From: Rhodanobacter sp.
Lineage (GTDB): Bacteria > Pseudomonadota > Gammaproteobacteria > Xanthomonadales > Rhodanobacteraceae
NCBI GenBank assembly: GCA_022730075.1
Contig: DZBX01000001.1
Span: 30,691-81,199, forward strand
DNA: 50,509 nucleotides
Direction of reading: 5' to 3'
A program made the translations under genes and the position numbers. The notes below the pieces were generated by a model. The model did not search any database. It saw only the letters and a list, made by a program, of their open reading frames with translations, and was not told the DNA's origin. Positions 43,174 to 50,509 of the stretch are shown one piece after another; positions within the stretch are counted from its first letter, which is position 1, and every line of letters begins with the position of its first letter.

Positions 43174-43814
43174 TCCACGCCGTACTGCGCACGATACGCG
43201 GCCAGCTCGCCGCTGATCGTGGCCAGATCGGGCTGCGAGCTCGCGTAGTCCATGATCTCGCGCAAGCCGGCAATGGACAGCACCGGCAGGCCGTGTTCGC
43301 GGGTCAGCTCCTGCGCCGCGGACAGCATGCCCTGGCCGCGCTCCTGACGATCCAGCGCGATCACCACGCCGGCGGGCGTGGCGCCGTGCGCGCGGATCAG
43401 CGCCAGCGATTCGCGCACTGCGGTGCCGGCGGTGAGGACATCGTCGATCACCAGCACGCGCCCGACGAGCGAAGCACCCACGGTCGTCCCGCCTTCACCA
43501 TGATCCTTGGCTTCCTTGCGGTTGTAGGCCAGCGGCACATCGCGACCGTGGCGCTCGGCCAGGGCAATGGCGGTGGTCGTGGCCAGCGGAATGCCCTTGT
43601 AGGCGGGCCCGAACAACATGTCGAAACCTACGCCCGCAGCTTCGATGCAGGCGGCATAGGCGGCGCCGAGACGCGCGAGACCGGCGCCCGTGGCGATCTG
43701 GCCGAGGTTGAAGAAGTAGGGGCTCTGGCGTCCGGATTTCAGCGTGAAGCTGCCGAAGCGCAGTACCCCGGAGCGGTGCGCGAGGGCGATGAAATCCTGC
43801 TGGTAAGCGTGCAT
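43170..43814 (-). CDS. pyrE: Orotate phosphoribosyltransferase
   Basis: Joins orotate and PRPP to give orotidine 5'-phosphate in pyrimidine synthesis. The 214-residue length is typical. It contains [38 protein letters not shown], the mobile-loop [13 protein letters not shown] and the PRPP motif [16 protein letters not shown]. The ATG at 43814 is the family start. A GATAAT -10-like box (43843-43848) lies about 30 bases upstream. The stop codon is the first triplet of repeat copy C. It is divergent from exonuclease III, as in other xanthomonads. Confidence 0.97.
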   Translation of the reverse strand: MHAYQQDFIALAHRSGVLRFGSFTLKSGRQSPYFFNLGQIATGAGLARLGAAYAACIEAAGVGFDMLFGPAYKGIPLATTTAIALAERHGRDVPLAYNRKEAKDHGEGGTTVGASLVGRVLVIDDVLTAGTAVRESLALIRAHGATPAGVVIALDRQERGQGMLSAAQELTREHGLPVLSIAGLREIMDYASSQPDLATISGELAAYRAQYGVD

Positions 43815-43977
43815 GGGGGGTCACCGCAAGCCAAAGGGGGACATTATCGAGGCGATGGTCGTGTCGCGCATCCGTGGCCCGCTGGCGCGAGTCGGGGTAT
43901 GCCGTTTGGTTCTCGTTCGTTGACTTAGCGCGCATCGGCGAGGCATGGTCGCGCCTGTTTTGCTGCCGAGTTCATGC

Positions 43978-44754
43978 ATGCGCATCCTGACCTTGAACGC
44001 CAACGGCATCCGCTCGGCTGCGCGCAAGGGTCTGTTCGAGTGGCTGCCTGCGCAGCAGGCCGATGTCGTATGCGTGCAGGAAACCAAGGCCCAGGAGGCG
44101 CAGCTCGATGGCGCGCACCGCCCCGCCGGCTACCACAGCTACTGGCACGACGCGCGCAGCAAGAAGGGCTATAGCGGCGTGGCGGTATTTTCGCGGCATG
44201 CGCCGGACTCGGTGCTGGATACGCTGGGCTGGGAACCCTTCGATTGCGAAGGGCGTTATCTCGAAGTGCGCTTCGGCACACTCAGCGTGGTGTCGCTGTA
44301 CCTGCCTTCGGGTTCCTCGGGCGAATTGCGCCAGGGCTTCAAGTTCGAGGCGATGGCGTGGCTGGCGGGCATCCTGGACGGCTGGCTGCGCAGCGGCCGC
44401 GACTACGTGTTGTGTGGTGACTGGAACATCGTGCGCAGCGAGAAGGACATCCGCAACTGGAAGTCCAACCAGAAAAACTCCGGTTGTCTGCCCGAGGAGC
44501 GCGCCTGGCTCAATCGCCTGGTCGAGGGAGCGGGTTGGATCGATACCTACCGCAGCCTGCGCCCCGGCGGTGAGGATTACACGTGGTGGTCGAACCGCGG
44601 CCAAGCCTACGCCAAGGACGTGGGCTGGCGCATCGACTACCAGTTGGTCACGCCCGGCCTGCGCGATGCGCTGCGCGACTGCGGGATCGCGCGTGCGCCG
44701 CGTTTTTCCGACCACGCACCCTACTGGGTGGACTACGCGCGGGAATTGATGTGA
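43978..44754 (+). CDS. xthA: Exonuclease III family AP endonuclease (second copy)
   Basis: A 258-residue DNA-repair nuclease. The N-terminus MRILTLNANGIRSAARKGLF fixes the start at ATG 43978. Catalytic motifs are VQETKAQEAQ, GDWNIVRSEKDI (Trp in place of the common Phe), WRIDYQLVTPGL and FSDHAPYWVDY. It is distinct from the first copy at 31527, and the two probably differ in substrate preference. The stop overlaps the GTG start of the AmpG gene (GTGA), so the two are coupled. Confidence 0.95.
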   Translation: MRILTLNANGIRSAARKGLFEWLPAQQADVVCVQETKAQEAQLDGAHRPAGYHSYWHDARSKKGYSGVAVFSRHAPDSVLDTLGWEPFDCEGRYLEVRFGTLSVVSLYLPSGSSGELRQGFKFEAMAWLAGILDGWLRSGRDYVLCGDWNIVRSEKDIRNWKSNQKNSGCLPEERAWLNRLVEGAGWIDTYRSLRPGGEDYTWWSNRGQAYAKDVGWRIDYQLVTPGLRDALRDCGIARAPRFSDHAPYWVDYARELM

Positions 44755-46028
44755 GTCCTCTGGCGCGACTGCGCACGCTCGCCGTCGCGTTCACGCAACC
44801 GGCGGCACGGACCTTGTTCTTCTATGGGTTCTCTTCGGGGCTGCCATTCCTGCTGGTCGGCGGCACGCTGTCGGGCTGGCTGAAGCAATCGCACGTCTCG
44901 CTCGACGTGATCGGCCTGGTCAGCTACCTGGGCCTGAGTTACTCGTTCAAATTCGTCTGGTCGCCGGCCGTGGACCGACTACCCCTGCCACTACTGGGTC
45001 GGCTGGGCCAGCGTCGCAGCTGGCTGTTGCTGTCGCAATGCGTGCTGGCACTGGCGCTGCTGGGCATGGCGGCGGTTCCGCCGGAAAGGCACTTTGCGCT
45101 GTTCCTGGCCTTCGTCGGGCTCGCTGCTTTCGCCGGCGCCACCCAGGATACCGCGATCGATGCCTATCGCATCGAGATCGCACCGCCTGAAATGCAAGGG
45201 GCGCTGGCTTCGACGTATGTGTTCGGCTACCGCCTGGCACTGATCGCAAGTGGTGCCATCGCGCTCATTCTGGCGCAGACGATCGGTTGGGCCGATGCCT
45301 ACCGCGCCATGGCGCTGCTGCTGCTGCCTTCCATCGTGGCCGTCCTGCTTGCACGCGAACCCGCCGAGCACCGCGCGCGCGCGCGCAACCTGCGCGATGC
45401 GCTGGAAGACAGCGTGATCGGCCCCTTCCAGCAGTTCTTCGCACGTTACTCGGCGCGCCTGGCGTTGCTGCTGATTGCATTCGTGCTGCTGTTTCAGGTG
45501 TCCGCGCAGATGCTGGCGCCGATGGCATTACCCTTTTATCTGGCCAGCGGTTTCAAACTCGACCAGATCGCGGAGATCTCCAAGATCTACGGCGTGGTGG
45601 TGGCGCTGCTGGGCGCCTTCGCCGGTGGCGCGGCGGTATTGCGCTGGGGCGCTGAACGCAGCATGCCTTGGGCACTGGCGGCGGCGGCGGCATCGAATCT
45701 GCTGTTTCCACTGATGAGCCTGCACCCGGGCAGTGTCCCGGTGTTTGCACTGGTGATCCTGGGGGACAATTTCAGCACCGGCCTGCTGGGCACGGTGGCG
45801 ATCGCGTTCTTGTCGGACCTCACGGACCATCGCTACACCGCCACCCAGTACGCGCTGCTTTCCTCGTTGACGGTTTTGGGTGGGAGGTTGCTGGCGGGCT
45901 TGTCGGGTTTCATGGTGACGGCACTGGGCTATACCCGCTTTTTCGTTTTCACCGCGCTCGCCGGCCTGCCGGCACTGCTGTTGTGGTTCGTGGTGTGGCC
46001 TGCGCTGCGGCGGCATCGCGCAGGCTGA
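44751..46028 (+). CDS. ampG: AmpG-type MFS muropeptide permease
   Basis: A 425-residue inner-membrane permease with about twelve hydrophobic segments. FFYGFSSGLPFLLVGGTLSG, YSFKFVWSPAVDRLPLPLLG and GATQDTAIDAYRIE are diagnostic of AmpG, which imports anhydro-muropeptides released from the wall. The GTG start at 44751 overlaps the upstream stop, and the conserved N-terminus begins right after it. The frame is open further upstream inside the exonuclease gene. Nearby anmK and M23 peptidase genes fit a peptidoglycan turnover role. Confidence 0.93.
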   Translation: MSPLARLRTLAVAFTQPAARTLFFYGFSSGLPFLLVGGTLSGWLKQSHVSLDVIGLVSYLGLSYSFKFVWSPAVDRLPLPLLGRLGQRRSWLLLSQCVLALALLGMAAVPPERHFALFLAFVGLAAFAGATQDTAIDAYRIEIAPPEMQGALASTYVFGYRLALIASGAIALILAQTIGWADAYRAMALLLLPSIVAVLLAREPAEHRARARNLRDALEDSVIGPFQQFFARYSARLALLLIAFVLLFQVSAQMLAPMALPFYLASGFKLDQIAEISKIYGVVVALLGAFAGGAAVLRWGAERSMPWALAAAAASNLLFPLMSLHPGSVPVFALVILGDNFSTGLLGTVAIAFLSDLTDHRYTATQYALLSSLTVLGGRLLAGLSGFMVTALGYTRFFVFTALAGLPALLLWFVVWPALRRHRAG

Positions 46029-46112
46029 GCGAAGGCCCGCGCCGCCGCAAGCCGGTACACGGGCGTGGCAGAATCGGCGTTGCAGGGGCGCATTCGCAAT
46101 GGGAGTCATGGG

Positions 46113-46403
46113 ATGCCGGACATCATGGTGCGCCAGATCGACGAGGCACTCGCCGAGCGCATCAAAGAGCTCGCGTTGGCGCGCAAGTGGTCGATCAACG
46201 ACGTGATCCTGCACGCGCTCCGACATGGTTTGGGCATGGCCAGCAGTGATCCATTTACCGGGCACGAGGTCGAATTCGGCCGGCAGATGGGCGCCGGTCT
46301 CAGTGCGGGCGAGGATCGCGTGTTCGCCGACGCCGTGGCGGCGCTGGCCGACGTGCCGGCCGGCCAATTTGCCTGCAAGCCCGAGGATGAGTCACAACGT
46401 TGA
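46113..46403 (+). CDS. Ribbon-helix-helix (FitA/Arc-like) DNA-binding protein
   Basis: A 96-residue protein whose first 45 residues (MPDIMVRQIDEALAERIKEL, then RKWSINDVILHALRHGLG) fit an Arc/FitA-type ribbon-helix-helix fold. The rest is acidic and unassigned. ATG 46113 has GGGAG nine bases upstream and is preferred over a start at 46065. FitA-like proteins are often antitoxins paired with a PIN-domain toxin, but no toxin gene follows: anmK converges eight bases away. It may be an orphan antitoxin or a regulator. Confidence 0.75.
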   Translation: MPDIMVRQIDEALAERIKELALARKWSINDVILHALRHGLGMASSDPFTGHEVEFGRQMGAGLSAGEDRVFADAVAALADVPAGQFACKPEDESQR

Positions 46404-46411
46404 TGGCGCTT

Positions 46412-47539
46412 TCATTGATCCGTGTGCGGCATCGCTGGCCACGGAGCGTGTACAGCGCCCAGTACGCGTGACCCGCGCGCGCCAGTGACGGTGGGCAGGT
46501 TGCCGGCGCGCCCGTGCAGGCGCTCGCGCGCCAGCCATGCAAACGCCATGGCTTCGATGAAATCCGGATCGACACCCGCGGCAGCGGTGCTCAGCAACGT
46601 GCATGGCAGAGCCTGATCCAGCGCATGCATCAGCACCGGGTTGTGCACGCCGCCGCCACAGGCATAAACCACCAGTGTGTCGGGCGCGTTGGCGAGCAAA
46701 GCCGCAGTGATGCTGTGCACAGTCAAGGCCAGCAATGTGGCTTGCACGTCGGCCACGCTCAGCGCGTGCCCTGCCAATCGGGCATCCAGCCAGCGCAGAT
46801 GGAAGTATTCGCGACCGGTGCTTTTGGGTGCTGGCAGTGCGAAGTAGGGGTCGCTCAGCAGTGCGGCAAGCAGTATGGGGTCGACTTGGCCACTGATCAC
46901 CAACGCGCCATCGACATCGCAGATGGCACCGGTATGGCGCTGGCACCAGGCGTCCAGCAATGCGTTGGCCGGTCCGGTGTCGAAACCGCGCACACCGCCA
47001 TCGGCGCCAAGCAGGGTGAGATTGGCGATGCCGCCGAGGTTGAGCACTGCGCGCGCTTCGCCAGGCTGTGCAAGCAACGTGGCATGCAACGCCGGCAGCA
47101 GTGGCGCGCCCTGGCCGCCGGCGGCGATGTCGGCGCGGCGAAAATCGGCCACGGTGGTCAAGCCGGTGACCTCGGCGATGACGCTGGCATCACCCAGTTG
47201 CAGACTGAATGGATATGCGCCTTGCGGACGATGGCGCAGAGTTTGGCCATGCGAGCCGATCGCGCGCACCTGCTCAGCGCGTACATTCGCTGCGCGCAAC
47301 AGCGTCATGCCGGCGTCCGCGAAGGCCGCGCCGAGGCGGACGTCCAGATGGCCGAATGCATCGAGATCGAAAGCGCCTTCGCATTGCGCCAGCGTGAGTA
47401 TCTCGGCGCGCAGCTCAGGTGCATAGGCATAGGTGGCCGCGTGCAGCAGGTGCACGCCGCGGTCGAAATCCACCAGTGCCGTGTCGATGCCGTCGGCGCT
47501 GGTTCCCGAGATCATGCCAAGGTACAGGGCTCCGCTCAT
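46412..47539 (-). CDS. anmK: Anhydro-N-acetylmuramic acid kinase
   Basis: Phosphorylates 1,6-anhydro-N-acetylmuramic acid to MurNAc-6-phosphate in cell-wall recycling. The 375-residue protein shows the family's MSGALYLGMISGTSADGIDT, GSHGQTLRHRP, LNLGGIANLTLL, FDTGPANALLD and ACGGGVHNPVLM. It starts seven bases after the stop of the M23 peptidase gene and is probably translated from the same transcript, as no strong ribosome-binding site is seen. Confidence 0.96.
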   Translation of the reverse strand: MSGALYLGMISGTSADGIDTALVDFDRGVHLLHAATYAYAPELRAEILTLAQCEGAFDLDAFGHLDVRLGAAFADAGMTLLRAANVRAEQVRAIGSHGQTLRHRPQGAYPFSLQLGDASVIAEVTGLTTVADFRRADIAAGGQGAPLLPALHATLLAQPGEARAVLNLGGIANLTLLGADGGVRGFDTGPANALLDAWCQRHTGAICDVDGALVISGQVDPILLAALLSDPYFALPAPKSTGREYFHLRWLDARLAGHALSVADVQATLLALTVHSITAALLANAPDTLVVYACGGGVHNPVLMHALDQALPCTLLSTAAAGVDPDFIEAMAFAWLARERLHGRAGNLPTVTGARGSRVLGAVHAPWPAMPHTDQ

Positions 47540-47546
47540 GCGCCGA

Positions 47547-48953
47547 TCATCGGGTGCTGGCGAGGCGTATCGTGCGGCCGTGTGCCTGATCGATCTGCGC
47601 CAACATCGGCGCGATGACGCGGTGGAACGCGACCAGTTGCGCGGCGGGCAGTGGACTTGGCTTGGGCAGCGTCACGGTCAGCGGGTCGCGCTGTTTGCCA
47701 TCGACGCGGAATTCGTAATGCAGATGCGGTCCTGTGGCGAGGCCGGTCATGCCTACGTAGCCGATCACCTGTCCCTGGCGCACGCGCTCACCCTTGCGCA
47801 GCGTGCTGACAAAGCGCGACATGTGGCCATAGGCGGTGCTGATGTCCTTGTTGTGGCGGATCAGCACGAAGTTGCCATAGCCGTTCTCCCAGCCCTTGAA
47901 CTGCACCACACCATCGCCGGCGGCGTAGATCGGCGTGCCCTGGGGTGCAGCATAATCCACGCCCTTGTGCGCGCGCATGCGGCCCAGCACCGGGTGCAAG
48001 CGCGCCACCGAGAAGCGCGAGGAGATGCGCGTGAAATCCACCGGTGTGCGCAGGAATGATTTGCGCATGGGGCGACCGTCCTCGCTGTAATACGCCACGT
48101 TGCCATCCGGCTGGGTGTAGCGGAACGCGGTGTAGCGGCGCCCGCGATTGACGAACTCTGCGGCGATGATAGTGCCCGGGCGCAGATACTCGCCGTCGCG
48201 GTACACGCTGTCGTAGACCACCGCGAAGCTGTCGCCAACGCGCAGGTCTTGGGCGAAGTCGATGTCATAACCGAACACCCTGGCCAGTTCCAGCACCATG
48301 GCGTTGCTCATTCCGGCGTGGCTGCCGGCATCGAACAGCGAGTCGGTGATCATCCCGTGTGCGATGCGCGTGCGGCGTTCGAGCACGAGTGGCTGCAGGG
48401 TTTCGGCGGCGCGGTCACCATGAAATTGCAGGGTCACGCGCTGCGCATCGTTGCGCTCGTAGCGCATCGCCAGGAGCTCGGCATTCGCGCCGCGCAAGAA
48501 TTCGAAACGCTGGCCCGGGCGGATGCGCGCCAAGTCCGACTTGCCGTGGTCGGCATCCAGTGCACGCTGCAACTCGGTCGCGCTGAGGCCCTGCTGTTTG
48601 AACAGGTCCGCCAGCGACTGCCCGGGCTGCGCCGTGGCTTGTTGCCAGGCAAGTTCTTGTCCTGGCGCGTCGATCTGGCCGGGAGCCAGGCTTGGCACGG
48701 GCAGCGCCAGCTGCATGCGTGGACCCTGCATGGCGTGCTCGCGTTGCAGAGTGGCCCACGCAGGCAGGATGGTCAGAGCCAGTATCATCGCGGTGAGTGC
48801 GGCACCAGCCACGATCCAGCGATGGCGCTTGCGTGCTAGCAGGATCTGGCGTGCGCGGCGCGCCGCGCTGAGGTAGTAGCGCACGTGGCGCCGCGAGGCG
48901 ATGGCGCGCAGAGTGAAGTGACGCATGCTGTGCGTCTGCGGGTGATCGCCCAT
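47547..48953 (-). CDS. M23 family murein endopeptidase (MepM-like)
   Basis: A 468-residue membrane-anchored peptidase that cleaves peptidoglycan cross-links. An N-terminal membrane helix ([20 protein letters not shown]) is followed by a LysM/OapA-like region with [20 protein letters not shown] and a C-terminal LytM domain. Zinc ligands His329 and Asp333 ([11 protein letters not shown]) and the HLH motif at His410/His412 (GPHLHYEF) are intact. ATG 48953 follows GAGAGG at seven bases and is preferred over 48995. It leads the M23-anmK unit; the position next to tyrS is conserved in xanthomonads. Confidence 0.93.
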   Translation of the reverse strand: MGDHPQTHSMRHFTLRAIASRRHVRYYLSAARRARQILLARKRHRWIVAGAALTAMILALTILPAWATLQREHAMQGPRMQLALPVPSLAPGQIDAPGQELAWQQATAQPGQSLADLFKQQGLSATELQRALDADHGKSDLARIRPGQRFEFLRGANAELLAMRYERNDAQRVTLQFHGDRAAETLQPLVLERRTRIAHGMITDSLFDAGSHAGMSNAMVLELARVFGYDIDFAQDLRVGDSFAVVYDSVYRDGEYLRPGTIIAAEFVNRGRRYTAFRYTQPDGNVAYYSEDGRPMRKSFLRTPVDFTRISSRFSVARLHPVLGRMRAHKGVDYAAPQGTPIYAAGDGVVQFKGWENGYGNFVLIRHNKDISTAYGHMSRFVSTLRKGERVRQGQVIGYVGMTGLATGPHLHYEFRVDGKQRDPLTVTLPKPSPLPAAQLVAFHRVIAPMLAQIDQAHGRTIRLASTR

Positions 48954-48984
48954 CAAGAGGCCTCTCGTACGGAAATCGACAGGT

Positions 48985-49014
48985 ACCATAACCACCTTGG
49001 CAAAACCGCGTCAA
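48985..49014 (-). promoter_or_regulatory. Candidate promoter for the M23 peptidase-anmK unit
   Basis: On the minus strand TTGACG (49009-49014) and TATGGT (48985-48990) are 18 bases apart, about 30 bases upstream of the gene start. The fit to a sigma-70 promoter is reasonable. Confidence 0.5.
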
Positions 49015-49130
49015 CGTATTGTTTGCAAAGGCTTTGCCTGGCGCACACGCTTAACTCACAATTAACCGCATTCAGCGATTCCCGCGCCACACAGAACCCT
49101 GCGCGCAACGCTTTCATGACCGAGGCCCCC

Positions 49131-50345
49131 ATGTCTGAACACGATCACGCGCTGGCACAAATTCGCCGTGGCAGCGAGGCTATCTTCAAAGAAGATGAGC
49201 TGCGCATGCGTCTGGCACTGGGCCGTCCGTTGCGTATCAAGGCCGGTTTCGATCCCACCGCGCCCGACCTGCATCTTGGCCATACGGTGCTGCTGAACAA
49301 GATGCGCCAGTTCCAGGATCTTGGTCATCAGGTGATTTTTCTCATTGGCGATTTCACCGGGATGATCGGCGATCCCACTGGCAAGAACGTCACGCGTAAG
49401 CCGCTCACGCGCGCCGATGTCGAGGACAACGCACGGACGTATGCAGCGCAGGTGTTCAAAGTGCTCGATCGCCAGCGTACCGAGGTGCGCTTCAACTCCG
49501 AGTGGTTCGACCACATGAACGCAGCCGACATGCTGCGCCTGGCCGCGCAACACACCGTCGCGCGCATGTTGGAGCGTGACGATTTCGCCAAGCGCTACAG
49601 GGCGCAGCAGCCGATCGCCATCCATGAATTCCTGTATCCGCTGGTGCAGGGCTACGATTCGGTGGCGCTCGAAGCAGACGTCGAGCTCGGCGGCACTGAC
49701 CAGACCTTCAATCTGCTGATGGGGCGCGTGTTGCAGGAGCACTACGGGCAGCCGGCTCAAATCGTGCTGACCATGCCGCTGCTCGAAGGCCTGGACGGCA
49801 TCAACAAGATGTCCAAGTCGCTGGGCAACTACATCGGGATCGATGAGCCGGCCATCGATATCGTCAGCAAGACCATGAGGATCGACGATGCGCTGATGTG
49901 GCGCTGGATCGAGTTGCTCAGTTTCGAGATCAGCGCGGAGCAAGCGCTGCGCCTGCGCGCAGACGTGGTCGCCGGCACGCTCAATCCGCGTGATGTCAAG
50001 CTGCGCCTCGCGCGCGAATTGGCGGCGCGTTTCCACGATGACTCCGCTGCCGAGATTGCGCTCGCCGGATGGCATGCGGCGGTGCGCGGCGAGGGCGACA
50101 TCAGTGCCCTGGCGCTGCAGAGCATCACGATTCCGCTTGCTGGCTTGCGCCTACCTGCACTGTTGACTGCGGCGGGCCTCACGCCAAGCAACTCTGAGGC
50201 GAATCGCAAGTTGCGTGAACGCGCCGTGCGCATCGATGGTGAAGTGTGCGAGGACGCCGCGCGCGTGTTTCTGCCGGGATTCGAGGGCTTGCTGCAAGTT
50301 GGCAAGCGCGGATTCGTGCGAGTGCGATTGAGCCCGCCAGGCTGA
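49131..50345 (+). CDS. tyrS: Tyrosyl-tRNA synthetase
   Basis: A 404-residue class I synthetase charging tRNA-Tyr. The HIGH-type motif is HLGH at residues 48-51 ([12 protein letters not shown]) and the KMSKS loop is at 226-230. [27 protein letters not shown] and [15 protein letters not shown] mark the bacterial TyrRS form common in gammaproteobacteria, and an S4 RNA-binding domain closes the protein ([18 protein letters not shown]). ATG 49131 has GAGG before it and is preferred over 49116. It is divergent from the M23 peptidase gene. Confidence 0.97.
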   Translation: MSEHDHALAQIRRGSEAIFKEDELRMRLALGRPLRIKAGFDPTAPDLHLGHTVLLNKMRQFQDLGHQVIFLIGDFTGMIGDPTGKNVTRKPLTRADVEDNARTYAAQVFKVLDRQRTEVRFNSEWFDHMNAADMLRLAAQHTVARMLERDDFAKRYRAQQPIAIHEFLYPLVQGYDSVALEADVELGGTDQTFNLLMGRVLQEHYGQPAQIVLTMPLLEGLDGINKMSKSLGNYIGIDEPAIDIVSKTMRIDDALMWRWIELLSFEISAEQALRLRADVVAGTLNPRDVKLRLARELAARFHDDSAAEIALAGWHAAVRGEGDISALALQSITIPLAGLRLPALLTAAGLTPSNSEANRKLRERAVRIDGEVCEDAARVFLPGFEGLLQVGKRGFVRVRLSPPG

Positions 50346-50463
50346 TCCATAGCATCGTCGCGATATGAACTAGCCCCGGGCCTGCGGAAGCGCGAGTGCG
50401 ATGCGCGGTACGGCGTGAGGGCTCGGACGGGGGTGGATGTGTATGCGCGGGTGTTGAGAGTGC

Positions 50464-50491
50464 TTGACGGTAGTGGAAAGGGATGTAAGAT
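50464..50491 (+). promoter_or_regulatory. Strong promoter at right edge, probable rRNA operon promoter
   Basis: TTGACG (50464-50469) and TAAGAT (50486-50491) are 16 bases apart. A G/C-rich discriminator (AGCGGGC) follows, typical of stringently controlled stable-RNA promoters. In several xanthomonads a 16S rRNA operon lies downstream of tyrS. The transcribed gene would lie beyond the window, so this is inferred. Confidence 0.55.
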
Positions 50492-50509
50492 AGCGGGCTC
50501 ACCGGGCGA

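Noticed and set aside
1-50509. CRISPR array, prophage, insertion sequence or toxin-antitoxin operon
   Set aside because: No regular spacer-repeat pattern, phage gene, transposase or toxin gene was seen in reading the window.

Overview
This 50.5 kb, GC-rich window reads as bacterial chromosome from a gammaproteobacterium of the order Xanthomonadales (Lysobacterales), probably near the Rhodanobacteraceae. The family guess rests on protein content and on neighbourhoods known from xanthomonads: a zapA / ZapB-like / UPF0149 / pepP block, secB-gpsA, rpmB-rpmG, pyrE next to an exonuclease III gene and an ampG-type transporter, and tyrS / M23 peptidase / anmK. I saw no tRNA or rRNA gene, CRISPR array, prophage or transposase gene. 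Nearly all sequence is coding, and the very long antisense open frames are shadows of high-GC codon use.

Layout. 1-5159 (minus): zapA (runs off the left edge), a ZapB-like coiled coil and a 1527-residue sensor with both GGDEF and EAL domains, all in one direction. 5275-12924: UPF0149 and pepP (plus), then an AcvB/VirJ-type lysyl-phosphatidylglycerol hydrolase meeting mprF tail to tail, then a Tat-exported phosphoesterase. 13003-17076: tyrosine/homogentisate breakdown (MarR regulator, hppD, hmgA, fahA). 17236-23994: a Met-rich exported protein, gamma carbonic anhydrase, aldehyde dehydrogenase, an NTE-like patatin phospholipase and oligopeptidase A. 23995-31373: a low-GC leader, a TonB-dependent receptor, a phosphate-symporter-like MFS permease and a beta-propeller phosphoesterase, a possible phosphorus-scavenging set. 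31527-38590: exonuclease III, a second UPF0149 protein, pirin, a SNF2 helicase, gpsA and secB. 38875-43814: L28 and L33, an O-antigen-ligase-like protein with two paralogous glycosyltransferases, and pyrE. 43978-50345: a second exonuclease III, AmpG, a ribbon-helix-helix protein, AnmK, an M23 peptidase and TyrS. The right end holds a strong promoter that may drive an rRNA operon just outside.

The most unusual non-coding signal is a roughly 100 bp structured repeat present three times (11300-11387, 17064-17164, 43015-43173), each time at the 3' end of a gene. It has imperfect terminal inverted repeats and up to three hairpins, and a paired base change in one hairpin suggests the structure is maintained. 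Two copies supply the TGA stop codon of their gene at the same element position; the third forms the last codons and stop of fahA.

Themes: envelope lipid remodelling (AcvB/VirJ, MprF, two phosphoesterases, patatin), peptidoglycan turnover (AmpG, AnmK, M23 peptidase), aromatic amino-acid catabolism and possible phosphate acquisition. Functions are assigned from motifs and remembered family features; no database search was run.
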